Positions 55,001-61,521 of a stretch of 64,000 nt of DNA are shown piece after piece (position 1 is the stretch's first letter; the number at the start of each line of letters is the position of its first letter). This DNA comes from Actinoplanes auranticolor. Its GTDB lineage: Bacteria; Actinomycetota; Actinomycetes; Mycobacteriales; Micromonosporaceae. The notes under the pieces are model-generated. The model searched no databases. It saw only the letters and a program-made list of their open reading frames with translations, and was not told the origin of the DNA. The translations under genes were made by a program, and so were the position numbers. Where the stretch lies: the NCBI RefSeq assembly GCF_018332655.1, contig NZ_BOQL01000018.1, positions 248,001 through 312,000 on the forward strand. Reading direction: 5' to 3'.

Positions 55001-56184
55001 CCATGGCTCAGGCGGCGGCCGGACAACCCACCCCACCGACGCCCGACGACATCCTCTCCGTGCTGAGCGAGGAGGAACAGCAGCTGTACCGCGAGGCCGA
55101 GGCCATCAACGGCATGAGCCTCATGGACTTCCTCATCCAGGAGCTGGGCGAGCTCTTCTGGGAGCTCAGCGGCCTCGGCAACATCCATGCGTGCATCGTC
55201 GAAGGCGACCTGCTGGCGTGCCTGTGGACGCTGGTCGAGCTGCTGCCGTGGGGCCGGATCTGGAACGCCGTCGAAAAGCTGATCAAGTTCGCACCCCGGC
55301 TCTACACCTTCATCACCAAGTCCCAGGAAGCCGCCAAGACGCTGGCCGGCCTGCTGAAAAGGGCAGACGAGCTGCGGGACTGCCGGAACAGCTTCCTGCC
55401 CGGCACTCCGGTGCTGCTCGCGGACGGTCGCGCGGTGCCGATCGAGGACATCCGGCCCGGCGACCACGTGCTGGCCACGGATCCGGTCGCGAACCTGACC
55501 AGGCCGGAGCCGGTCATCCGGCTGCTTCGCGACACCGGCGAGAAAAATCTGGTGGACATCACCGTGGACACCGACGGGGACCGCGGCGACGCGACCTCGA
55601 CGATCACCGCCACCGGTAGCCACCGGTTCTGGTCACCCGAGTCCCGTCGATGGTGGCCCGCCGAGCAGCTGGAGACCGACAAGCTGCTGCTGGACGACAG
55701 CGGCAGATCGGTGCGGATCACGGCCGTCCGGGAACGGGTGGCGACGGCCACCGTCCACAACCTCTGGGTCGCCCGCATCCACACGTTCTTCGTCCTGGCC
55801 GGCGGCACCTCGATGCTCGTCCACAATTGTGACGACATCGCCCTCGGTCTTCGGGACCCGGACGAAGGATTGTCGTTGGCGGATTTCGCGGAGCAGGTCG
55901 GCGGCGCCATGTACACCGACTGGCCGTCCGGCATCGACTATTGGATGAGGGACTTCCGCGGGTTCCTGAAAGACGGCAAGACCAAGATTCACTTCAACCT
56001 GGACGGCATCGACGATTGGCGGGAGTGGTCACGCCAGGGCGCGGAGGAAAGTGACCCCGACCTCGGGTACCTGATGACGGCGTGGGAACTCAACCAGGTT
56101 CTGACCAACGAGTCGGCGAAATCGCGGACGACCTTCTATCGGAACGGTAAGGCATGCAAACTGGAAGGCTCCCCGTCGTGCTGA
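52087..56184 (+). CDS. ALF/coiled-coil/Hint polymorphic toxin
   Basis: 1365 residues. Signal peptide ALLVASGFLVAPAPTPASAAA; ALF repeats to ~residue 235 (RDAAAEALASDQPGAIMRFL, YFNTEVDRVLRGTDTDRALFLAYG, AGDDAGVAAFWNTGYLAAATAD); then about 740 residues of Ala-rich helix/coiled coil; a hydrophobic pre-Hint stretch (LLACLWTLVELLPWGRIW); a Hint domain from C1099 (CRNSFLPGTPVLLADGR, ITATGSHRFWS) to VHNC1248; and a 117-residue tip (ALGLRDPDEGLSL, IHFNLDGIDDWREW, NQVLTNE) that is probably the toxin. The tip family is not known to me. The next gene overlaps its 3' end. Confidence 0.85.
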   Translation: MKRLLVALLVASGFLVAPAPTPASAAARPAAVRDLPPISVPPLVTEVWDGRTGVHFPTDPRLRQLVADTAELHAEPTVRDAAAEALASDQPGAIMRFLNETQPRLEDEADQRRIDTARRNTTTIRAMAGTGVPGGYFNTEVDRVLRGTDTDRALFLAYGADIARGRDTAAAATETDRRRVLRERLTLLIAAAPAESTMKRTATAALAGDDAGVAAFWNTGYLAAATADATAREQYLADLEARNKAAEDLSDLAQRAARASEARRHLLIAHGNAVRELQRTANAMAGAANAARSAERILAGTSTTKTAELNAAKTATTTELTAAQQAAQRAQAAAIAAQAAADTLIDTGLTYGAEWTLIVQGMHQAATAAVGATQTAAHAVDATIATNNAQDAQARAEAHERQAVQWRLHAQEHAAAAKKLADAAKAQANAAKTAAARAKAARVAAQAAEARAWAAAERTRQQRVIAEAEAATARSARLVAEQERAKAAGHRAQAERQAAVAANARRNADQQAAVAAAAYQRAKASDAAALNAADTAWRQEGLAARARAAAEKAEREHQVEVAKHQALQTWAAATPAGEAKDEAQRRADQAKRDADAAGAAARNARKAAHTATGAAATARSAATEANRSAERAWAASQESRAAAARADAAAGRAEAEAKATHRARLQADEKAAAATAQEARAAEAANAAVRLAQQAADESVQALWAAQRTQAEAEAATMESVAAAAQAEIAVTAAVAARASSAGIAQPHNAALAMVHPFTSADIDADFVAAVAEQARVIGAEQAAAATARAREALAAAEAAADAADNATGQVKIAFTAAAEAARSASDAAASAAEAKRAAADAAADGAAARSAAAGAARADAQAKADARGARNAANEAWKDAAIAGRSAADARSDADQAAAAARTAETDAAAANTAAAAAEQNASAAQRAADSAQAHADSAAEAAENALQHAIAAQVAADRAEKAERDRINLAMAQAAAGQPTPPTPDDILSVLSEEEQQLYREAEAINGMSLMDFLIQELGELFWELSGLGNIHACIVEGDLLACLWTLVELLPWGRIWNAVEKLIKFAPRLYTFITKSQEAAKTLAGLLKRADELRDCRNSFLPGTPVLLADGRAVPIEDIRPGDHVLATDPVANLTRPEPVIRLLRDTGEKNLVDITVDTDGDRGDATSTITATGSHRFWSPESRRWWPAEQLETDKLLLDDSGRSVRITAVRERVATATVHNLWVARIHTFFVLAGGTSMLVHNCDDIALGLRDPDEGLSLADFAEQVGGAMYTDWPSGIDYWMRDFRGFLKDGKTKIHFNLDGIDDWREWSRQGAEESDPDLGYLMTAWELNQVLTNESAKSRTTFYRNGKACKLEGSPSC

Positions 56185-56555
56185 ACGCCCTGTTCAAACC
56201 GTGGCGGTACGTCATCGGCCATTCCGATCTGGAACTCAGGAGCTTCGGGCCGGACGGGTCCGTCACCCATGTCACCTTCACCGGAGTCAGCGCCGTGAAG
56301 CTCAAGGCCAGGTATTCCCCCTTGACACTGGACCTCGCCGTGGGGGAAGAGGCGCGGGAAATTCTGGACTTCTCCGACCCCGCAGGGCGGAGCAAGCGAG
56401 TCCTCCCGGTGCTGATGACGCCTGACTTGCGGGACGGATTCGTCGCGTGCATGGCCTTCGAGGTGAAAGAACGCAGCGGCCCGTCGGGCGTCGATGCCAA
56501 CGGAATCCCCCTCGGTGCGGAGGATCTGATCTTCCGCTACCGCAAGGACGGCTGA
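56154..56555 (+). CDS. Candidate immunity protein of the ALF/Hint toxin
   Basis: 133 residues from ATG 56154, which overlaps the toxin 3' end by 31 bases; GTG 56178 is an alternative with less overlap. The protein is beta-rich: WRYVIGHSDLELRSFGPDGSVTHVTFTGVSAVKLKARY, LTLDLAVGEEAREILDFSD, VLPVLMTPDLRDGFVACMAFEV. No signal, so it stays in the cytosol. Position immediately after a toxin tip is where immunity genes are found; the family is not recognised, so immunity is inferred. Confidence 0.6.
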   Translation: MQTGRLPVVLNALFKPWRYVIGHSDLELRSFGPDGSVTHVTFTGVSAVKLKARYSPLTLDLAVGEEAREILDFSDPAGRSKRVLPVLMTPDLRDGFVACMAFEVKERSGPSGVDANGIPLGAEDLIFRYRKDG

Positions 56556-56556
56556 G

Positions 56557-56991
56557 GTGCGGGGCGTGATCCGCGGAGCCGCCGCGGCGCTGGCCCTGAC
56601 GGTGGCGGGCTGCTCGGTCGAGCAGCCCGCCGGGCAGCCGCCCGCACCGAGCGCGTCGGCCCAGGCACCGAGCCCGACCTCGAGCCCGGCCCCGGCTCCC
56701 AGCCCGACCCGCAGCGCGGCCGACGGGACCGACGTCAGGGCCTGCTTCGACGGCACGTGTGAGATCACGGTGACAGGCAAGAAGCGGATCCCCCTGACCA
56801 CGAAGCTCGGGGTGAGCGGGCTGACCGTCTCGGTGGCCGGCCCGAGCAAGGTCCAGGTGGCGTCCGACGACGGCATGATGCGCGCCGGCGGCGGGCCCGG
56901 CGCGCGGCTGGGGCTCAACGGGCTGCTCGTCGAGGTGATCGAGGTGCGCGACGGCACCGCGCTGCTCCGGATGTCGGGTCAGCGCAGGTGA
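56557..56991 (+). CDS. Lipoprotein, hypothetical
   Basis: 144 residues from a GTG two bases after the immunity stop. Signal AAAALALTVAGC with lipobox Cys at ~19, a Pro/Ser/Ala linker (QPPAPSASAQAPSPTSSPAP), then ACFDGTCEITVTGKKRIPLTTKLGVSGLTVSVAGPSKVQV and GLNGLLVEVIEVRDGTALLRM, a small beta domain of a type frequent in Actinobacteria. It may belong to the toxin operon by spacing, but it is also common elsewhere. Its end overlaps the convergent regulator gene by 13 bases. Confidence 0.7.
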   Translation: MRGVIRGAAAALALTVAGCSVEQPAGQPPAPSASAQAPSPTSSPAPAPSPTRSAADGTDVRACFDGTCEITVTGKKRIPLTTKLGVSGLTVSVAGPSKVQVASDDGMMRAGGGPGARLGLNGLLVEVIEVRDGTALLRMSGQRR

Positions 56992-57632
56992 TAGCCGACG
57001 CCGCGCACGGTGTGCAGGACGGGTGGCGGCCCCAGCTTGCGGCGGATCTGGGCGATCAGCACGTCCAGGACGTTCGAGGCCGGGGGCACCACCTCGTCCC
57101 AGGCGGCGGCGATCAGCTCGGCCCGGGGCACCGGCACGCCCCGGGCGGTCAGCAGCCGCTCCAGGACGACGAACTCCTTCGCGGTCAGGGCGAGCGGCCG
57201 CCCGTCCCGGTGGGCCTCGTACCGGCCCGGGTCCAGGGACAGGCCGGCGAAGCGCAGCACGGGCGAGCCACCCGACCCGCCCCGGCGGCACAGCCGGCCG
57301 ACCCGGGCCAGCAACTCCGGCATGGCGAAGGGTTTGCCCAGGTAGTCGTCGCCCCAGGAGAGTCCCTCGACGCGCTCGGCGGGCGCGCTGCGGCCCGTCA
57401 GGAAGAGCACCGGCACGTCCCAGCCGGCGCTGCGGCGGGCGGCCACGTAGCGCAGGGAGTCGCCGGCCGGCAGCATCCGGTCGAGCACGGCGCAGTCGTA
57501 CGCGTTGACGCTCAGCGCCTCGTCCGCCTCGGGCAGATCGGTGGCCGTGTCAACGGCGAACCCCGCCCCGCGCAGCGCCACGTCCACCGCCAGCCGGAGG
57601 TTCGCGTCGTCCTCCGCGACAAGCACCCGCAC
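56979..57632 (-). CDS. OmpR/PhoB-type response regulator
   Basis: 217 residues from GTG 57632. Receiver VRVLVAEDDANLRLAV with D51 in CAVLDRMLPAGDS, T in FLTGRSA and K in LGKPFAMPELL; winged HTH LTAKEFVVLERLLTARGVPVPRAELIAAAW, VLDVLIAQIRRKLG, HTVRGVGYHLR. It has no adjoining kinase. It is a clear paralogue of the regulator at 59548 (shared NLRLAV, DRMLP.GD, LGKPFAM). Confidence 0.92.
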   Translation of the reverse strand: MRVLVAEDDANLRLAVDVALRGAGFAVDTATDLPEADEALSVNAYDCAVLDRMLPAGDSLRYVAARRSAGWDVPVLFLTGRSAPAERVEGLSWGDDYLGKPFAMPELLARVGRLCRRGGSGGSPVLRFAGLSLDPGRYEAHRDGRPLALTAKEFVVLERLLTARGVPVPRAELIAAAWDEVVPPASNVLDVLIAQIRRKLGPPPVLHTVRGVGYHLR

Positions 57633-57837
57633 AACCGCACACCCTATCGGGCAGCAGATCCCGCAGCAGGATCCCGGCCTGGAACCGGCTGCGCGCACCG
57701 AGCCGGTCCATCACGCCCGACATCATCCGGCGCACCGACCGGGCCGAGATGCCCAGCCGGACCGCGGCGGACTCGTCGGTCATCCCGGCCGCCAGCAGCT
57801 TCAGCAGTTCGCGCTCCCGCCCGTCCAGCTCGATCAT
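57550..57837 (-). CDS. Small LuxR-type HTH protein
   Basis: 95 residues from ATG 57837, which overlaps the SARP stop as ATGA. The first ~60 residues are a LuxR HTH: MIELDGRERELLKLLAAGMTDESAAVRLGISARSVRRMMSGVMDRLGARSRFQAG. The tail (CGCAGACRGGRRE...) extends 83 bases into the OmpR gene in another frame and is probably meaningless. In related actinomycetes such small HTH genes accompany SARP or peptide-type regulators. It may be a DNA-binding co-regulator. Confidence 0.6.
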   Translation of the reverse strand: MIELDGRERELLKLLAAGMTDESAAVRLGISARSVRRMMSGVMDRLGARSRFQAGILLRDLLPDRVCGCAGACRGGRREPPAGGGRGAARGGVRR

Positions 57838-59447
57838 GCGACGAGCTCCAGCGGGCCGGCGGCGCAGCCGGCCAGGTGCCGCACCAGGACGTGGGTGCGG
57901 TATCCGTCCGGGCCGGCGGCTTCCAGCAGTCCCCCGTCGACCAGCACGTCCAGCGACGCGCGGGCGGCGGCCGGGGAGACACCGAGGGCGCGGGCGGCGG
58001 CCGGCACGCCGAACTCGGCCGGCAGGGAGCCCAGCGCGGGCCATGCGGCGAGGCGACAGCCGTCCAGCCGGCGCCGGGTGCCGGTGAGGATCCGGCAGGA
58101 GTCCTGGTCGAGCTCCGACGCCAGCCGGCCGACCGTCCACTGCGGGCGGCTGCGCAGGCGCGCGGCCGCCTCGAGCAGGGCGGCCGGGAGCCCGCCGCAG
58201 TGCCCGATCACCGCGGCACCGGCGGGTGCCCCGGCCACCGCTGCGAACAGGGCCGCCGCGGACCGTCGGTCGAGGGGCTCGACGGCGATCCGGTCGGCGT
58301 GGGCCGGGTGCCAGCCGCGGTTCCGGGTGGTCACCACGGTCCGGGACTCGGCGGTGGCGGGCAGCAGCGGGGAGAGCTGGTCCTCGTCGGCGACGTCGTC
58401 CAGCACGATCAGCAGGCGCCGGTGCGCCGTCTCCGAACGCCACAGGGCGGCCCGGTCGTCGAGCCCGTCCGGGATGTCGCCCGCCGGCACCCCGATGCCG
58501 CGGAGCAACCGTACGAGTGCATCCGCAGCGGGCAGCGAGCCGCGCAGCTCGACGAAGAGCTGGCCATCGGGATGATCGGCCGCCATCCGGTGCGCGGCGT
58601 GCACCACCAGCGCGGTCTTGCCCGCGCCGCGCATGCCGTCGACCAGCACCAGCGGGCCACCCCGGCGGATCGCGGTCAGCTCGTCGGCCCGGCCCACCAG
58701 GCGCACGTCGCGCGGCAGTTCACGACGGGCACGAGGGGGACGCGCGGGCTCGCCGAGCGCCACGGACCCGGCTGCGGCCAGCCCGGGTCCGGGGGCCACG
58801 CCCAGCTCCGTCTCCAGCCGGTCCCCCGCCCGCCGGTACGCGATCAGCGCCTCGGCCCGCTGACCGGTGGCGTGCAGGGCCCGTACCAGCCGGGTCCAGG
58901 CCGCCTCCCGCAGGGGCGCGTCCGTGGTCACCTGCCGCAGGACGGCCACCGCCTCCCCGCTCCGGCCCGCCTCCAGCAGCCGGTCGGCCAGCTGCTCGCG
59001 CAGGTCCAGGCGCAGCTCGTCGAGCCGGGCCACCGCGGCGTCGGCACCAGGGGTCGGCACCCCGGAGAACGGCCGGCCGCGCCACAGCCCGAGCGCCCGT
59101 TCGAGCAGGCTGATCGCGGTCTGCGGATCGGTGGCGCGGGCGTCGGCCGCGAGCCGGGTGACCACGTCGGTGTCCAGCTCACCGGGCCCGACCTCGATCC
59201 GGTACGCGTCGGTGCGGCCCTGCAACCGCTCCGGCGCCGGGAGCAGCCGGCGCAGCTGCCACACGTACGTCCTGAGGTTCGGCACCGCCGACGCCGGCCC
59301 GCCACCCGGCCAGACGCTGTCCACCAGCCGGTCGACCGGCACCCAGGCGCCGGGTTCGAGCAACAGCGTGGCCAGCACAGTCGCCGGTTTGCCGGCCGCG
59401 AGCCGGTGGGTGTGCACCTCGATCGGCCCGAGCACTCCGAACAGCAC
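57834..59447 (-). CDS. SARP-family activator with NB-ARC domain (AfsR-like)
   Basis: 537 residues from GTG 59447. N-terminal OmpR-like HTH (VLGPIEVHTHRLAAGKPATVLATLLLEPGAWVPVDRLVDSVW, LRTYVWQLRRLL), BTAD (DTDVVTRLAADARATD, REAAWTRLVRALHATGQRAEALIAYRRAGDRLETELGVAPGP), then NB-ARC with Walker A DGMRGAGKTALVV and LIVLDDVADEDQL. C-terminal TPR is short or missing; the end LEAAGPDGYRTHVLVRHLAG is WH-like. Such regulators activate secondary-metabolite or morphology genes. Paired with a LuxR HTH gene. Confidence 0.9.
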   Translation of the reverse strand: MLFGVLGPIEVHTHRLAAGKPATVLATLLLEPGAWVPVDRLVDSVWPGGGPASAVPNLRTYVWQLRRLLPAPERLQGRTDAYRIEVGPGELDTDVVTRLAADARATDPQTAISLLERALGLWRGRPFSGVPTPGADAAVARLDELRLDLREQLADRLLEAGRSGEAVAVLRQVTTDAPLREAAWTRLVRALHATGQRAEALIAYRRAGDRLETELGVAPGPGLAAAGSVALGEPARPPRARRELPRDVRLVGRADELTAIRRGGPLVLVDGMRGAGKTALVVHAAHRMAADHPDGQLFVELRGSLPAADALVRLLRGIGVPAGDIPDGLDDRAALWRSETAHRRLLIVLDDVADEDQLSPLLPATAESRTVVTTRNRGWHPAHADRIAVEPLDRRSAAALFAAVAGAPAGAAVIGHCGGLPAALLEAAARLRSRPQWTVGRLASELDQDSCRILTGTRRRLDGCRLAAWPALGSLPAEFGVPAAARALGVSPAAARASLDVLVDGGLLEAAGPDGYRTHVLVRHLAGCAAGPLELVA

Positions 59448-59547
59448 CGCCCCGTACCTCCTCGCCGGCCGCCCGGACGGTGGCCGTCGTCAATACCATC
59501 CATCCAGGCACATGAGGATCCGGTGACATGACCTCCGGGAGGCGGCA

Positions 59548-60219
59548 GTGCGGGTGATGGTGGTCGAGGACGACGAGAATCTGCGGCTCGCCGTCACCAC
59601 CGAGCTGGCCCGCACCGGCCTGGAGGTGGACGAGGCCGCCGATCTGGCCGGCGCGGACCGGATGCTGGGCGCCGGCTCGGGGTACGACTGCGTGGTGTTC
59701 GACCGGATGCTGCCCGACGGCGACGCGCTGTCCTACGTGCAGCGGCGCCGGCGTGAGGGCTGGACGTCGCCGGTGCTGTTCCTGACCGCGCTGGACACGG
59801 TCGCCGACGTGGTGGCCGGGTTCGAGCACGGCGGCGACGACTATCTGGGCAAACCGTTCGCCATGGCCGAGCTGACCGCGCGGGTGCATATCCTGACCCG
59901 CCGCGCGGGCACCGCCCGTCCGTCGGTGCTCCGGTCCGCCGACCTGGAGGTCGACTGTGCCCGCCGGCAGGTACGCCGGGCCGGCGTGCTGCTGGGGCTG
60001 ACCACCAAGGAGTATGCCGTGCTGGAGTATCTGATCACCCGGGCCGGGCAGGCGGTGAGCCGGTCCGAGCTGCTGGACCACTGCTGGGACAGCAGCACCG
60101 ACCCGATGTCCAACGTGGTGGACGTGACGGTGCGCCGGTTGCGCGGGAAGCTGGGAGAGCCGGAGATGGTGCACACCGTTCGCGGGCGCGGTTACCGGTT
60201 CGCGGAGCCGCGCGGATGA
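59548..60219 (+). CDS. OmpR-type response regulator
   Basis: 223 residues from GTG 59548. Receiver MRVMVVEDDENLRLAVTTELARTG with D52 (CVVFDRMLPDGDALS), T in FLTALDT, K in LGKPFAMAELT; winged HTH RQVRRAGVLLGLTTKEYAVLEYLITRAGQAVSRSELLDHCW, NVVDVTVRRLRGKLG, HTVRGRGYRF. Overlaps its kinase partner by ATGA. Paralogue of the orphan regulator at 56979. Confidence 0.94.
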   Translation: MRVMVVEDDENLRLAVTTELARTGLEVDEAADLAGADRMLGAGSGYDCVVFDRMLPDGDALSYVQRRRREGWTSPVLFLTALDTVADVVAGFEHGGDDYLGKPFAMAELTARVHILTRRAGTARPSVLRSADLEVDCARRQVRRAGVLLGLTTKEYAVLEYLITRAGQAVSRSELLDHCWDSSTDPMSNVVDVTVRRLRGKLGEPEMVHTVRGRGYRFAEPRG

Positions 60220-61469
60220 CCGGGTCGCCGCTGGATCGCCTCCGCCGCCTGCCCGTACGGATCGCCGCCTGGTCCGGCGCGGCGGTCGTGCTGGGCGTGG
60301 CCGTGCTCGGAGGGCTGCTGATCCGGGCGGACACCACCCAGCGCGAGGTTCGGATGGACGGTGAGCTGCGGCGGGTGACCTCCAGCGTCATGCGGCTGGT
60401 CCACTTCGACGACGGCACCGTCAACACCGTGGGGGTCAGCGAGGACGAACTGAGCCGCGGCTGCCCCGAGTTCGCGATCCTGCCCGGCAGCACCGAGCGG
60501 TTCTCGGCGTTCGTCAGCGGGCTGGACTGTCTCCCGATGCCGGCTGGCGTCCTCGAGGAGCTGGCCGTCCGGGCGGTGGACAGCGGCCGGCTCCGGGCGG
60601 GATACGTCTACGACCGGGACGGGGGCCGCGTCCGCTACGGCGTGGAACCGTTCCGCAAGCCGAACGGCCAGTTCGTCGGCGCGGTGGTCGCGGTGCGGGA
60701 CGCCGGGGACGCGGACGCGGCGCACCGGCGGTTCGCGCTGGCGGTGGCCGGCGGCTGCCTGCTGCTCCTGGCCCTGGCCGCGACCGGGGTGCATCAGCTG
60801 TCCGTGCGTGCCGTCCGGCCCGCCGTGACCGCGCTGGAACAGCAGGAGACGCTGCTCGCCGACACCGCGCACGACCTGCGCACGCCGGTGGCCGCGTTGC
60901 GGGCACTCGCCGAGTCGGCGCTGCTCAACCCCGACCAGCGGACCGCCCTGCTGCCGCGCACGGTCGACCTGGCCCAGCGGATGGGCACGATCATCGACGG
61001 CGTGCTGATCCGGGCCCGGCTGGCCGCCGGGGTGGAGCCGCTGCGCCGCGAGCCGATCTGGCTGGACCAGCTGGTCAGCACGGTGGTGGACGAGACACCG
61101 GCCGAGGGCGCCCGGGTCACCGTGACGACCGCGCCGACCTGGGTGGAAGCCGATCCCGCCCTGGTCCGCCGGGCGATCGGCAACCTGCTGGACAACGCGC
61201 TGCGGCACGGGCGTACGCCGGGTCAGGCGGCAGTCGTGCACATCACCGTGGCCGGCGGCCGGGTCATCGTGGCCGACCACGGCCCGGGCATCGATCCGGC
61301 GCTGGCCGCGGCCACGTTCGACCGGTTCACCAGCACCGGCGGGTCCAGCGGTCTGGGACTGTCCATTGTTCGCTGGGTGGCCCAGGCACACGGCGGCACG
61401 CTGCGCGTCTACAACGCGGACGAGGGCGGGGCCATCTTCGAGATGGCTCTGCCCGAGGGGGTTGGATGA
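60216..61469 (+). CDS. Sensor histidine kinase (HisKA/HATPase)
   Basis: 417 residues. TM helices at ~15-38 (IAAWSGAAVVLGVAVLGGLLIRA) and ~178-200 (FALAVAGGCLLLLALAATGVHQL) bracket an extracytoplasmic domain of about 140 residues containing two Cys (SRGCPEFA, GLDCLP), then HAMP-like linker, HisKA with H219 in DTAHDLRTPVAAL, and HATPase with NLLDNALRHG, DHGPGIDP, SSGLGLSIV. Pair of the regulator at 59548. Followed by the FN3 protein gene 52 bp later. Confidence 0.93.
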   Translation: MTGSPLDRLRRLPVRIAAWSGAAVVLGVAVLGGLLIRADTTQREVRMDGELRRVTSSVMRLVHFDDGTVNTVGVSEDELSRGCPEFAILPGSTERFSAFVSGLDCLPMPAGVLEELAVRAVDSGRLRAGYVYDRDGGRVRYGVEPFRKPNGQFVGAVVAVRDAGDADAAHRRFALAVAGGCLLLLALAATGVHQLSVRAVRPAVTALEQQETLLADTAHDLRTPVAALRALAESALLNPDQRTALLPRTVDLAQRMGTIIDGVLIRARLAAGVEPLRREPIWLDQLVSTVVDETPAEGARVTVTTAPTWVEADPALVRRAIGNLLDNALRHGRTPGQAAVVHITVAGGRVIVADHGPGIDPALAAATFDRFTSTGGSSGLGLSIVRWVAQAHGGTLRVYNADEGGAIFEMALPEGVG

Positions 61470-61521
61470 ACTCTGGACGACTAATGGACCATCCATGTAC
61501 GTGGTTGTCTATGCTGGCCGG

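Noticed and set aside
52018..55623. Open reading frame of about 1200 codons on the minus strand opposite the large ALF/Hint gene
   Set aside because: It mirrors Ala/Arg-rich GC codons of the coiled coil, is full of low-complexity Gly/Arg/Val, and has no domain; a composition shadow.
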